A DNA stretch of 64,000 nucleotides from Streptomyces sp. TRM68367 (GTDB taxonomy: Bacteria > Actinomycetota > Actinomycetes > Streptomycetales > Streptomycetaceae): assembly GCF_014495685.1 (NCBI RefSeq), contig NZ_JACTVI010000006.1, positions 141,451 to 205,450 on the forward strand, in the 5' to 3' direction. The first letter of the stretch is position 1, and each line of letters begins with the position of its first letter. Shown one piece after another: positions 47,408-55,964 of the stretch. A model generated the notes under the pieces. It did no database searches, was not told the origin of the DNA, and saw nothing but the letters and a program-made list of their open reading frames with translations. Made by a program: the position numbers and the translations under genes.

Positions 47408-47439
47408 AAACGGCGACGCCTGTCCGGGCGTCGCCGTTT
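47408..47439. terminator. Terminator after the suf operon
   Basis: Perfect 13-bp stem AAACGGCGACGCC (47408-47420) with GGCGTCGCCGTTT (47427-47439), loop TGTCCG. Lies between convergent genes and has A/U-ended stems, so it can serve both directions. Confidence 0.92.
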
Positions 47440-47446
47440 CTCGTGC

Positions 47447-48277
47447 TCAGGCCAGCCCGTCGACCATCCGGAAGGCCGAGTCCGCGCGGTACACGTCGGA
47501 GTACTCGTAGCGGTCCAGGCGGAGCTGGAAGTTGCGGTGGCGCAGAAAGCGGCCGGGGTAGTTCACCGACTCCAGCATGATCGCGCCCGAGTAGGACGAG
47601 GAGCGGGGGCAGAACGTGGCGTCCTGGCGGAAGAGGGCGGAGCCGTCGTCGCTGTCCTCGCGCAGGACGAAGCTGCGGTGGCGGAGGTAGCCGCCGTCCG
47701 AGGTGCGGAAGGAGTAGCAGGAGGAGTCGGCAAGTCCCTTGACCCGCTGGAAGGTCGCGTCCTCGCGCTGTTCGGGGCCGGAGCCGATCCGGTCAAGGAG
47801 TACGTAGCCGTCGCTCAGGTGCCAGTAGCGGTCGGGGTAGTTGACCGCGCGGACGGACGTGGTGGACGGGGCGCTGGCCGGGGGCCGGTTCGGGGCCGGT
47901 GAAGTCCTGTCCGGTGCCGGGGATTTGGGGGCCTTCGGCCGTGGCTCGGGGGTGGTGGGCGCGGGGGGTGTGGTCTTCGAGGGGTGAGGGGACGGCCGGG
48001 AGTGCTTGTGGCTGATGGGCTCGCCGCTCTTCGACGGGGTGCCGAAGGAGATCAGGCCCGGCACGGTCGTGTTGACGGACTCCGCCGGGGTCGCCTGTGA
48101 CCGTTCGCCGGATTTCCGATCCATGACGGTTATCGCCGTGATGCAGGCGGTGACCGTCACCAGGGCGAGGACGCCGGCCAGCCAGAGCCGACGCGTTCCC
48201 GGTGCCCGGGAGGTGTCCGGGGCCCAGCCGTTCTCCCACGGTTCGTCCAAGGGGGGCCGTGGCTTGTTCTCTGGCAT
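47447..48277 (-). CDS. Membrane-anchored AbfB-domain (beta-trefoil) protein
   Basis: 276 aa. A cytosolic ~28-residue leader, one membrane helix (~30-52, LWLAGVLALVTVTACITAIT), a Pro/Ser/Thr/Lys-rich linker (~75-140), then an AbfB (PF05270-like) beta-trefoil: VNYPDRYWHL, ADSSCYSFRTSDGGYLRHRSFVL, VNYPGRFLRHRNFQLRLDRY. Such domains bind arabinofuranose or related sugars; here it is displayed outside the cell without a catalytic domain. ATG at 48277. Confidence 0.8.
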   Translation of the reverse strand: MPENKPRPPLDEPWENGWAPDTSRAPGTRRLWLAGVLALVTVTACITAITVMDRKSGERSQATPAESVNTTVPGLISFGTPSKSGEPISHKHSRPSPHPSKTTPPAPTTPEPRPKAPKSPAPDRTSPAPNRPPASAPSTTSVRAVNYPDRYWHLSDGYVLLDRIGSGPEQREDATFQRVKGLADSSCYSFRTSDGGYLRHRSFVLREDSDDGSALFRQDATFCPRSSSYSGAIMLESVNYPGRFLRHRNFQLRLDRYEYSDVYRADSAFRMVDGLA

Positions 48278-48428
48278 GCGCTGTTCCTCCAGCGGCGCCC
48301 GTGACGGCGGCCGCGGCTGCGATGACCCGCTGTGACCGGGGAAACACTAGTGGAAGCTGTGGCTTTGGAGGAGTGGTTTGGGAGAGCGGTTTCCACATCT
48401 TGTCCGTAACGGCGGGCGGTCCCCGTTG

Positions 48429-48464
48429 TGTACGGCAGTACGCATCGTTGTGTACGCTCGTACA
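48429..48464. promoter_or_regulatory. Tandem TetR-type operators before the SMR pump gene
   Basis: TGTACGCTCGTACA (48451-48464) is a perfect 14-base palindrome ending two bases before the ATG. TGTACGGCAGTACG (48429-48442) is a near copy, and GTTGTGTACG repeats at 48425 and 48447, 22 bases apart, about two helical turns. Confidence 0.72.
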
Positions 48465-48465
48465 C

Positions 48466-48786
48466 ATGGGATATCTGCTGCTGGCCGCCGCCATCGCCGC
48501 TGAGGTGGCCGGGACGACCGCCATGAAGTACAGCGACGGGTTCAGCAGGCTCTGGCCATCGCTGCTGACCGCGGTCGGTTACCTCGTCTCCTTCGCGCTG
48601 CTCGCCCAGACCCTGAAGACCGTCTCCGTGGGCACGGCGTACGCGATCTGGTCCGGCGCCGGTACGGCGGCCATCGCCACGATCGGGATCCTGTTCATGG
48701 GGGAGGGGATGACCGTCGCCAAGGCCGCCGGGATCGCGCTGATCATCGTGGGTGTGGTGGTGCTGAACCTGGGCGGTGCGCACTGA
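48466..48786 (+). CDS. SMR-family multidrug/guanidinium exporter
   Basis: 106 aa from ATG 48466. Four membrane helices; the essential glutamate is in helix 1, AAAIAAEVAGTTAMKYSDGFSR, and the GTAYAIWSGAGTA segment of helix 3 is typical. Functions as a proton-coupled antiparallel dimer exporting cationic compounds. Tightly coupled to the downstream TetR gene (TGATG) and controlled by tandem palindromes over its start. Confidence 0.93.
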   Translation: MGYLLLAAAIAAEVAGTTAMKYSDGFSRLWPSLLTAVGYLVSFALLAQTLKTVSVGTAYAIWSGAGTAAIATIGILFMGEGMTVAKAAGIALIIVGVVVLNLGGAH

Positions 48787-49331
48787 TGGCGCGGCGCTAC
48801 GACCCCGAGCGGCGGCAGCGGATCATCGACGCGGCGATCCGGGTCGTCGGCGCCAAGGGCATTGCCGGGCTCAGTCACCGTTCCGTCGCGGCCGAGGCGG
48901 ATGTGCCGCTCGGCTCCACGACGTACCACTTCAAGACCCTCGACGACCTGATGGTCGCCGCGCTGCGCCAGGCCAGCGAGGGCTTCGCCAAGGTCGTCGC
49001 CGCGCACCCCGCCCTGACCGGCCCCGATGCCGACCTCGCCGCGGAACTCGCCCGCGTCCTGGGGGAGTGGCTGGACGGCGACCGTGCCGGCGTCGAGCTG
49101 GAGTACGAGCTCTATCTCGCCGCCCTGCGCCGCCCCGCCCTGCGTCCCGTCGCCGCCGAGTGGTGCGAGGACCTCGTCGACCTGGTCGCCCGCCGGACCG
49201 GCCCGGTCACCGCGCGGGCGCTGGTCGCGCTGATGGACGGGATCAGTCTGCAGGTGCTGCTGACGGGCGCGTCGTACGACGAGGAGTACGCGCGGGAGGC
49301 GTTGGGGCGGATCATCGGCGGGGCGGAGTGA
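48786..49331 (+). CDS. TetR-family regulator of the SMR pump
   Basis: 181 aa. N-terminal HTH RRQRIIDAAIRVVGAKGIAGLSHRSVAAEADVPLGSTTYHFKTLDDL is a clear TetR domain; the C-terminal all-helical ligand domain has the TetR_C_6-like WLDGDRAGVELEYELYLAAL. The ATG shares a base with the pump stop. It is expected to bind the paired palindromes at 48429-48464 and repress both genes. Confidence 0.93.
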   Translation: MARRYDPERRQRIIDAAIRVVGAKGIAGLSHRSVAAEADVPLGSTTYHFKTLDDLMVAALRQASEGFAKVVAAHPALTGPDADLAAELARVLGEWLDGDRAGVELEYELYLAALRRPALRPVAAEWCEDLVDLVARRTGPVTARALVALMDGISLQVLLTGASYDEEYAREALGRIIGGAE

Positions 49332-49521
49332 ACTTCCGGGCTGGGCGGGGGTGGTGGTGCGGCGTGAAGCCAGGGGGGGCGATGAGCCGCTCGGTGAGGC
49401 GTGGCTCTCGGGTTCGGGAAGGTGTCGTGTGAGGCGTGAGTCCCGTGCCTGGCATAACGTGGATGCGCGCGTACGACACCATCGCCAAGGCCGGCACGCT
49501 CAACACTCCTGGAAGGGCGCG

Positions 49522-49680
49522 ATGTTCGACACCGAAGACGTGGGCGTGTTCCTCGGCCTGGACGTCGGCAAGACCACTCATCACGGCCACGGACTCACCC
49601 CGGCCGGGAAGAAGGTCCTCGACAAGCCCCTGCCCAACGCGAGCCGAAACTGCGGGCCGTCTTCGACAAGCTGACCGCCC
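49522..49680 (+). mobile_element. N-terminal fragment of an IS110-family transposase
   Basis: ATG 49522 opens MFDTEDVGVFLGLDVGKTTHHGHGL-type sequence with the first DEDD aspartate (LDVGKT), the standard start of IS110/IS117 transposases. A base is lost after KPLPN; restoring it gives EPKLRAVFDKLTA. The rest of the transposase is absent. Confidence 0.75.
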
Positions 49681-49818
49681 TTCGGGTCACCGAAAAGTGA
49701 AGGGGCCCCGCGTGCACGAGATCGGCCGATCTGCCGTTCTGTTGGCGGTCGGCGAGTGGATTCAGTTCGGACTGATCTCCTCGTACCGCTCATCCTCATC
49801 AAGGCGACCGAAGCTCTC

Positions 49819-50104
49819 TTACCAGCGCTCCGGCCAGTTCGCCGGCCCGCCAACCCTGGACTTGACGGTGCCCTGCAGGCTGTAACCCAGGCCGTGCAGC
49901 AGGCGCCCGACGGTTGCGGCGCTGACCCGGTGGCCCTGTGACGTGAGGGTCGAGGCCAGGGCACGCAGCGACAGGGTGGTCCACCGCAACGGAGAGACGG
50001 GATCACCGGGTGTGCGGCTCGATCAACGACTCCAGCGCCGGGAGCAGGCCGGGATCGGTGACCGTCAACGGCTTGCGGCCGGCTCCCGGAGCCCGAACCC
50101 TCCT
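49819..50104 (-). mobile_element. Fragment of an ISAzo13-family transposase
   Basis: On the minus strand RRVRAPGAGRKPLTVTDPGLL...ESLIEPHTR is followed, after a one-base deletion, by DPVSPLRWTTLSLRALAS, QGHRVSAATVGRLLHGLGYSLQ. This order of motifs is the N-terminal region of ISAzo13-type transposases. The catalytic domain is missing. Confidence 0.7.
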
Positions 50105-50260
50105 GGAGCCGCCGCGGACGGCGGAGGCGTGAGGCTCTCAACCGTCCGCGGGCGGCCGACGGCGTGCGGGCCCGAGCCGTCCGCGGGTGGGCCGCTCGGC
50201 ACGTGAGATGCCTCTCGGACCGGTTTCCCCGGGCGGCCCCCGTCACGTTAGGTTGCCCTC

Positions 50261-51262
50261 ATGACCGACACGACTGCTCCTCGCACCACCGGCGCCGTGG
50301 CCGCCGGCCTCGCCACGATCGCCGCCGACGGCACCGTCCTCGACACCTGGTTCCCCGCGCCCGAGCTCGTCACTGCGAGTGCCGAGGGCCCTGGCCCGTC
50401 CGGCACCGAGCGGCTGTCCGCCGAACGTGCCGCGGAGCTGCTCGGCGGCGGCGCGACCGCGGCGGTCGGCCCGGACGCCCGCCGGGGCGTCGAGGTCGTC
50501 GCGGTCCGCACGGTCATCGCCTCCCTCGACGAGAAGCCGATCGACGCGCACGACGTGTACCTGCGCCTGCACCTGCTCTCCCACCGCCTGGTCAAGCCGC
50601 ACGGCCAGAGCCTGGACGGCATGTTCGGCTTCCTCGCCAACATCGCCTGGACCTCGCTCGGCCCGGTCGCCGTCGACGACATCGAGAAGGTCCGCCTCAA
50701 CGCACGCGCCGAGGGTCTGCACCTCCAGGTCACCTCGGTCGACAAGTTCCCGCGGATGACGGACTACGTCGCCCCCAAGGGCGTCCGCATCGCCGACGCC
50801 GACCGGGTCCGCCTCGGTGCGCACCTCGCCGAGGGCACCACCGTCATGCACGAGGGCTTCGTCAACTTCAACGCCGGCACCCTCGGCACGTCGATGGTCG
50901 AGGGCCGCATCTCCGCGGGTGTCGTGGTGGGCGACGGCTCGGACATCGGCGGCGGCGCCTCCACCATGGGCACCCTGTCCGGCGGCGGCAACGTCATCAT
51001 CTCCATCGGCGAGCGCTGCCTGATCGGCGCCGAGGCGGGCGTCGGCATCGCCCTCGGCGACGAGTGCGTCGTCGAGGCCGGCCTCTACATCACCGCCGGC
51101 ACCCGGGTCACCATGCCCGACGGCCAGATCGTCAAGGCCCGCGAACTCTCCGGCGCCTCCAACATCCTCTTCCGCCGCAACTCGGTCACCGGCGTGGTCG
51201 AGGCCCGTCCGAACAACGCGGTGTGGGGTGGCCTGAACGAGATCCTGCACAGCCACAACTGA
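50261..51262 (+). CDS. dapD: Tetrahydrodipicolinate N-succinyltransferase
   Basis: 333 aa. The actinobacterial DapD type: N-terminal domain with [31 protein letters not shown], then left-handed beta-helix hexapeptide repeats ([52 protein letters not shown]) and the C-terminal [12 protein letters not shown]. Transfers succinyl from succinyl-CoA in the succinylase branch of lysine/diaminopimelate synthesis. dapA lies 500 bases downstream on the other strand. Confidence 0.97.
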   Translation: MTDTTAPRTTGAVAAGLATIAADGTVLDTWFPAPELVTASAEGPGPSGTERLSAERAAELLGGGATAAVGPDARRGVEVVAVRTVIASLDEKPIDAHDVYLRLHLLSHRLVKPHGQSLDGMFGFLANIAWTSLGPVAVDDIEKVRLNARAEGLHLQVTSVDKFPRMTDYVAPKGVRIADADRVRLGAHLAEGTTVMHEGFVNFNAGTLGTSMVEGRISAGVVVGDGSDIGGGASTMGTLSGGGNVIISIGERCLIGAEAGVGIALGDECVVEAGLYITAGTRVTMPDGQIVKARELSGASNILFRRNSVTGVVEARPNNAVWGGLNEILHSHN

Positions 51263-51368
51263 CTCCCGTACGAGTTACCCGGCGTGACCTCCCGGCGGTT
51301 CCGTCAGATGAACAGGTGGACGCTTCAGTCCGATCAGACGCCGAACCGACGAAACGAGGAACCTTGGT

Positions 51369-51590
51369 ATGAGGATCAAGCGAGTGAGGATCGTGGCGCG
51401 CTGCCTGACGGGGGCGGTCACGGCGGTGGTGGCCTGCGGGCTGCCCGCTGGTGCGGCGCATGCCGTCGAGACCAACAAGCACTCGCACAACGGCCCCCGG
51501 ATCGGGCTGATCAACGTGGGCCAGGTCGACGACCCGAAGGAGGACGTGCTGGAGCACACCCTGCTCTTCGGAGACGGCTACCGCTGGTAG
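51369..51590 (+). CDS. Very small secreted protein, 73 aa
   Basis: ATG 51369 with GAGGAA upstream. Signal peptide MRIKRVRIVARCLTGAV...AAHA; the mature peptide would be only about 41 residues, VETNKHSHNGPRIGLINVGQ...LFGDGYRW, ending in aromatic residues. No cysteine in the mature part, so not a disulfide-stabilised peptide. Function unknown. Followed by a strong terminator. Confidence 0.75.
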   Translation: MRIKRVRIVARCLTGAVTAVVACGLPAGAAHAVETNKHSHNGPRIGLINVGQVDDPKEDVLEHTLLFGDGYRW

Positions 51591-51603
51591 CGGCCGCACT
51601 CTC

Positions 51604-51655
51604 GGAAACGGGCCGGGCCCCGCATCCCTGTGCGGTACGGGCCCGGCCCATTTCC
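51604..51655. terminator. Terminator after the small secreted protein gene
   Basis: GGGCCGGGCCC (51610-51620) pairs with 51639-51649; an inner CCGCA/TGCGG and an outer GGAAA/TTTCC (51604-51608, 51651-51655) extend the structure. Confidence 0.85.
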
Positions 51656-51774
51656 GTGCGCAGGCACAGCGGCAGGGCACCACGCGCGTCACAAGAGGCA
51701 CAGGGGCCGTCCCGGACCGGCAGCAGGATGACGACGTCTCCTACGCGTGGGAACCGGTCTTCGCCCCGCGCTGA

Positions 51775-52755
51775 TCACGCCCCGACGAGGCGTCGGTACG
51801 CCGCCAGCAGCCCGTCGGTCGCCTCGCGGCCGGCGGGCCGCAGCGGTGCGCGGACCGGGCCCGCGGGCACGCCGAGCGCGTTCAGGAGGGCCTTGACGGT
51901 GACCGAGCCGGGCAGGCCGGACGCCATCGCCAACTCGACCAGTTCGCAGGCCTGTTGCTGGCGGCGGGCCGCCTCGGTCGTACGGCCCGCGTCGAACGCG
52001 TCGATGATCGACCGGAAGTGACGTGGGGTCACATTGGCGACCGTGCTGATGTATCCGGCGCCACCGATCGCGCGCGTCGCCAGGACGTACTCGTCGCAGC
52101 CCGTGTAGTACGCCAACTCCGTGCGGGCCAGCACCTTCTGCGTGCCGAGGAGGTCGTACGCACAGTCCTTGACTGCCGCGATCCTCGGATGCCCGGCGAG
52201 CCCGATCATCGTCTCGGGCTCGATCCGGGTGCCCGTGCGGCCCGGGATGTCGTACAGCACGAGCGGCAGCCCGGACGCGTCCGCGACCTCCCGGAAGTGC
52301 GCCTCCACCGCGTCCTGTGGGGGTCTGCTGTAGTACGGCGTCACCACCAACAGGCCGTCCGCGCCCGCCTTCTCGGCCTGCCACGCCAGCTCGACGGTGT
52401 GCCGGGTGTCGAACGTGCCCACGCCCGCGACGATCGACGCCCGGCCGCCTACCGCCTCCCGCACCGCGCGGATCAGCGCCGACTTCTCCTCGTCCGTGGT
52501 GGTCGGCGACTCGCCCGTCGTACCGGACAGCACCAGGCCGTCACACCCCTCCGACACCAGCCGGTCGGCGAGCCGTGCGACACCGTCGAGGTCGAGGGCG
52601 CCGGTGTCGGTGAAGGGGGTGATCATGGCGCAGAGGGCCCGGCCGAAAGGTGGAGGCGCGGGGGCGGGCGGAGCCGTGGAGGTCGGGCTCGCGGCGGGGG
52701 CGGAGGCGGGGTTGGTCACGGGAGTAGTCTCGGCAGAGAAAAGGTGTAGCTCCAC
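51775..52755 (-). CDS. dapA: 4-Hydroxy-tetrahydrodipicolinate synthase
   Basis: 326 aa from GTG 52755 (AGAAG upstream); GTG 52719 is an alternative since the first ~38 residues are Pro/Ala-rich and unconserved. TIM-barrel DapA with GTTGESPTT, YYSRPPQ, catalytic tyrosine in LYDIPGRTG and Schiff-base lysine in IAAVKDCAYD. Condenses pyruvate with aspartate semialdehyde. Some Streptomyces have two dapA copies, so related N-acetylneuraminate-lyase-family activity cannot be excluded. Confidence 0.92.
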   Translation of the reverse strand: MELHLFSAETTPVTNPASAPAASPTSTAPPAPAPPPFGRALCAMITPFTDTGALDLDGVARLADRLVSEGCDGLVLSGTTGESPTTTDEEKSALIRAVREAVGGRASIVAGVGTFDTRHTVELAWQAEKAGADGLLVVTPYYSRPPQDAVEAHFREVADASGLPLVLYDIPGRTGTRIEPETMIGLAGHPRIAAVKDCAYDLLGTQKVLARTELAYYTGCDEYVLATRAIGGAGYISTVANVTPRHFRSIIDAFDAGRTTEAARRQQQACELVELAMASGLPGSVTVKALLNALGVPAGPVRAPLRPAGREATDGLLAAYRRLVGA

Positions 52756-52853
52756 TTAATTCTTCTACGAGATATTCGTAAGGCGTGCTGCGGCATGGCT
52801 GAGGGTGCCGGGGACATCGATCATGTCATGGGCGGAATGTCATGGGAGGTGTC

Positions 52854-53165
52854 ATGAGGATCGGCAAGGCACTGGCCACCGGTGTCGCGGAGGTGCGGCC
52901 CGTCGTCCACGAGGAAGGCCTCGAACTGCCCGAAGCGGTAGAAGAGGCCCGGGAGGCCGAGGCCGCGGCGCCCGAAGAGGTCCCGGGGGTGTGTGCGGGG
53001 GCGGGGTGTGGGTGCGGAGGCCGTGGCTGGCTTGGTCCCGGTGAGGGGCTTGGTGTGCCCGAACTCGTGGCGGAGGCCGCGTTGTTGCAGGCGCGGCTGG
53101 ACTGGTTTCAGGCGCAGTTGGCTCGGCTGGGTGAGCGTGGGGCCGGGGGCGCGGCGCGGGAGTAG
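52854..53165 (+). CDS. Cys/Gly-rich small hypothetical protein, 103 aa
   Basis: ATG 52854 is fixed by GGGAGG five bases upstream. Begins MRIGKALATGVAEVRPVV, has a Glu/Ala-rich helix (LPEAVEEAREAEAAAPEE), then the unusual CAGAGCGCGGRGW segment, and ends in an amphipathic helix LQARLDWFQAQLARLGER. Three closely spaced cysteines could bind a metal. No family recognised. Divergent from dapA. Confidence 0.6.
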   Translation: MRIGKALATGVAEVRPVVHEEGLELPEAVEEAREAEAAAPEEVPGVCAGAGCGCGGRGWLGPGEGLGVPELVAEAALLQARLDWFQAQLARLGERGAGGAARE

Positions 53166-53376
53166 CGGGTGGGGAACGGGGGCGTCGCGGCGGGGTGTGT
53201 CCCCGGGGCGGGGCGGGGCGTCGGCGCCGGGGCGGGATGAGTGTGGGGCGGGCGGGTAGTGGAGGTCGGGTTGGGTACCCGGTGTTCCGGCCGACGGGGT
53301 CGTGAGGAGCCGGTCGACGCCGTGCGGTGGCGGTCGGCGCCCTGAGGCGGCGGCATGCGAGGAGGTGCGGAATACC

Positions 53377-53811
53377 GTGACCGGGACCATGGAATCCGGG
53401 CGGGCTGTGCGTGACAGGCCCCGCGACGGGCACCACTCGGTGGGTGAGCTCGTTGGTCAGGGTGCGGAGCAGCTCTCCCGGCTTGTGCGGCAGGAAGTGG
53501 CCCTTGCCAAGGAGGAGCTGGCCGAAAAGGGGCGGCGTGCGGGGCGCGGCGGCGGGCTGATGGGCGCCGCGGGTGCCGTTGCTTACGCCGGTCTGCTGGC
53601 TCTGGCGGGTACGGGGGTCGCCGCGCTGTCGCTGGTGCTGCCCGTGTGGGCCGCGGGGCTCGTCGTGACGGCGGTGCTGTTTGCCGTCGCCGGGGTGCTG
53701 GCGGTGACCGGGCGTGCCCAGCTGCGGCGGGCGGCGCCGGCTGCGCCCGAGGAGACGCTGGGCAGTGTGCGGGCCGATGTCGAGGAGATCAGGGAAAGGG
53801 CACATCGATGA
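53377..53811 (+). CDS. Actinobacterial holin-superfamily III (PF07332-like) membrane protein
   Basis: 144 aa, GTG start with AGGAGGTG about 11 bases upstream. An amphipathic helix (ELVGQGAEQLSRLVRQEVALAKEELAEKG) is followed by two membrane helices (LLALAGTGVAALSLVLP and AAGLVVTAVLFAVAGVLAV). This is the chromosomal 'phage holin family' arrangement of actinobacteria, not a lysis holin. It overlaps the DUF3618 gene by four bases, its usual partner. Confidence 0.85.
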   Translation: MTGTMESGRAVRDRPRDGHHSVGELVGQGAEQLSRLVRQEVALAKEELAEKGRRAGRGGGLMGAAGAVAYAGLLALAGTGVAALSLVLPVWAAGLVVTAVLFAVAGVLAVTGRAQLRRAAPAAPEETLGSVRADVEEIRERAHR

Positions 53812-54122
53812 CGGATGCGAGGAGTGGGGCCAAGGGGCCCGATGAGCTGCGGCGGCAGATCGCGCGGACGCGGAGCGAGCTCGGCGAGACAGTGGCGGAG
53901 CTGGCGGGGCGGACGGATGTGAAAGGCCGCGCGCGGGCACGTGCCGCCGACATCAGGGACAAGGCCGGGGCGATGACGGTGCAACTGCGCAGCACCGTCG
54001 GACACAATGTGCCGACGCCGGTCCGTCGGCATCCGCGGCCGGTGCTGATCGCGGGGGCGGCGGCGGGGGCGCTGCTCGCAGCGGGGGTGCTCCGCAGGCG
54101 CCACGATGGCCATCACCACTGA
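53808..54122 (+). CDS. DUF3618 protein
   Basis: 104 aa, ATG inside the preceding stop. N-terminal [34 protein letters not shown] is the DUF3618 signature; a C-terminal membrane helix (PVLIAGAAAGALLAAGVL) precedes a basic/His tail. Function unknown; co-occurs with the holin-like gene, probably a small membrane-associated complex. Confidence 0.88.
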   Translation: MTDARSGAKGPDELRRQIARTRSELGETVAELAGRTDVKGRARARAADIRDKAGAMTVQLRSTVGHNVPTPVRRHPRPVLIAGAAAGALLAAGVLRRRHDGHHH

Positions 54123-54435
54123 GCTGCGCCGGGTCATTCGTCTGCGCGGGGGTTCGGCCGGTGGGTTCGGGTGCGGGATGTGTTGGATGCCCGCGGCGGC
54201 CTGTGCGGCTTCGGTGGGGGTGCGCGTAACGCCTGCGGTGGGGTTGTGGGTCGGGGCCGCGCCGGGGAGTGTCCGTCCTCGGTCCGGCGATGTGGTCGGC
54301 GACGGGGTGGTCGTGTGTTGACGCCGGCCGCTGCGGCGGACACTCCCCGACACGTCCCCTTCCCGCCGTCGGCGACTGTGGGTGCGTGGGGGAGCGTGTG
54401 GCCTCAAAGCCCTCACTCACCACACCGATCCGCGT
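54123..54435. other. Intergenic region with a long inverted repeat
   Basis: About 310 bases between the DUF3618 and DUF1326 genes, which converge. CGGGGAGTGTCCG (54263-54275) and its exact complement (54337-54349) enclose 61 bases. No gene supported. Confidence 0.5.
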
Positions 54436-55095
54436 TCAGGTCGGGCCGGTCCAGTCAAAGGGGAAGTGTTTGCTCGATTTGCCTGAACGGTGCCAGGTGA
54501 AGCCGAAGGCGTCGGCACGGTCGGTGGTGGCGCGGCCCCAGGTGGCGATCTGGCCGGGTCCCACCTCCGCGCCGGGGGCGTTGTGGACCTGGACCCGTGC
54601 GCCTTCCGGGGTGGTCGGGCCGGTCAGCGCTTCGGCGGTTGCCGTCACCCTTCCGGGGATCTCCGCGCGCCAGGCTGCCAGGTCCTCGTCGACCTCGATA
54701 CGGACGGGCGCGAAGTCCATGCCCCTCATCTCGGGGCCGAACATCTCGCCGAACTCCGCGGGCCATCCGCCCGCCTCACCGCCGAAGATCGCCTGGAGCG
54801 CGGCGCGCTGCTGTTCGTCGGCGCGCTCGTCGAAGAAGACCGCGGCGTAGGCGTCCGTGTGCTCGCGGGCCCAGGGGTTGCCCACGAAGGAGCCGAGCAT
54901 GAGCACGTTGAGGCCGTCGAGCCGCACATCGCCGAAGTTGCCCTCCCGTACGTGCCAGGCCAGCACGCCCTCGCAGTCGCCGTAGGTCGGGGCCTGCGCG
55001 AACGTACAGGGACACGGGATGGCGCACTTGCATACGTCGAACCAGTCGCCTGCCAGATGCCAGGGCGGGGGACCGGTGGTGGGTTGCTCCGTCAT
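54436..55095 (-). CDS. DUF1326 domain protein
   Basis: 219 aa from ATG 55095, with GGAGGG seven bases upstream. Near the N terminus, WFDVCKCAIPCPCTFAQAPTYGDCEG supplies five cysteines within ~23 residues, the DUF1326 hallmark, followed by a mixed alpha/beta body. The cysteine cluster suggests metal binding, but no activity is known. Divergent from the ArsR regulator at 55341. Confidence 0.85.
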   Translation of the reverse strand: MTEQPTTGPPPWHLAGDWFDVCKCAIPCPCTFAQAPTYGDCEGVLAWHVREGNFGDVRLDGLNVLMLGSFVGNPWAREHTDAYAAVFFDERADEQQRAALQAIFGGEAGGWPAEFGEMFGPEMRGMDFAPVRIEVDEDLAAWRAEIPGRVTATAEALTGPTTPEGARVQVHNAPGAEVGPGQIATWGRATTDRADAFGFTWHRSGKSSKHFPFDWTGPT

Positions 55096-55215
55096 CTCGA
55101 TTCCCTCCGCTAAGTTTGCGGGAGTTTGAGCCCTTTGATTCAAGCTTGCGCCTTATCCGTCCTACGGGCCAGGCTGTGTGACTGGTGGTGCTGGTGAGGT
55201 GATCGGTCTCAGCAT

Positions 55216-55270
55216 CGACGGCACCAGGTCCTCAACTACGCGGAGTGGAAGAGCGTCCAGGCGCACTGGC
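55216..55270 (+). pseudogene. Possible monooxygenase-domain relic
   Basis: One short frame reads RRHQVLNYAEWKSVQAHW, resembling the 'VLNYAEW.S..AH' core of antibiotic-biosynthesis-monooxygenase (ABM) proteins. Only about 18 codons match, so chance is possible. Confidence 0.25.
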
Positions 55271-55340
55271 CATCGGTCCTTCGCGAGCCGAAAACTCAAA
55301 CCGTCTGGACAAAAAAAGTGTTCGGTGGGAGGGTGGAGTC

Positions 55341-55949
55341 ATGCTGGACGTGACCGTGATCGAGGACGCCGAGGCCGCCGCCGTCTCCCTGGACCCCACG
55401 CGGGCCCGGCTGCTCGCCGAGCTGGCCGCCGGGCCCGCGTCAGCCGCCATGCTGGCCGGCAAGGTCGGGCTGCCCCGGCAGAAGGTGAACTACCACCTCA
55501 AGGCCCTGGAGCGGCACGGCCTGGTCGAGCTGGCGGGGGAGCGCCGCAAGGGCAACGTCACCGAGCGGCTGATGCGCGCTACCGCCGCGTCGTACGTCAT
55601 CTCGCCGCTCGCCCTCGCTTCCGTGCAGCCGGACCCGGACCGGTTCCGGGACCAGCTGTCGGCGCGCTGGCTGCTGGCCCTCGGTGCACGGCTGGTGCGG
55701 GACGTCGGCTCGCTGATCACCGGCGCGGCCAAGGCGAGGAAGCGGCTCGCGACGTATGCGCTCGACGGTGAGGTGCGCTTCGCCTCGGCCGCCGACCGGG
55801 CCGCCTTCGTCGAGGAGCTGACGGCCGGGGTCAGTGCGCTGATCCGCAAGTACGACGCGGCCGACGCCGAGGGCGGGCGCGATCACCGGATCGTCGTCGC
55901 CCTTCATCCCATGGTCAAGGTCCAGCCCGCCCCGGAAATCGAGCAGTAG
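55341..55949 (+). CDS. ArsR-type winged-helix regulator
   Basis: 202 aa from ATG 55341 (GGAGGG and GGAG upstream; an earlier ATG at 55245 gives an unconserved leader). HTH: RARLLAELAAGPASAAMLAGKVGLPRQKVNYHLKALERHGLVEL. The C-terminal part is helical with no metal-site cysteines, so not a classic metal sensor. Directly followed by the SRPBCC gene (15 bases), the common HTH_20/AHSA1 pair in actinobacteria. Confidence 0.9.
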   Translation: MLDVTVIEDAEAAAVSLDPTRARLLAELAAGPASAAMLAGKVGLPRQKVNYHLKALERHGLVELAGERRKGNVTERLMRATAASYVISPLALASVQPDPDRFRDQLSARWLLALGARLVRDVGSLITGAAKARKRLATYALDGEVRFASAADRAAFVEELTAGVSALIRKYDAADAEGGRDHRIVVALHPMVKVQPAPEIEQ

Positions 55950-55964
55950 GAGCAGGAGCCCGTC

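Larger units (their letters stand above)
49332..50260. other. IS graveyard between the SMR/TetR pair and dapD
   Basis: About 930 bases without an intact gene. It contains fragments of two transposases of different families in opposite orientation, described separately, plus a ~140-base stretch between them and ~150 bases up to dapD with no recognised content. The dapD promoter must lie near 50170-50255. Confidence 0.65.

Noticed and set aside
53377..54122. Prophage lysis module
   Set aside because: The holin-like protein and DUF3618 protein are a standard chromosomal actinobacterial pair; no endolysin or phage structural gene is near.
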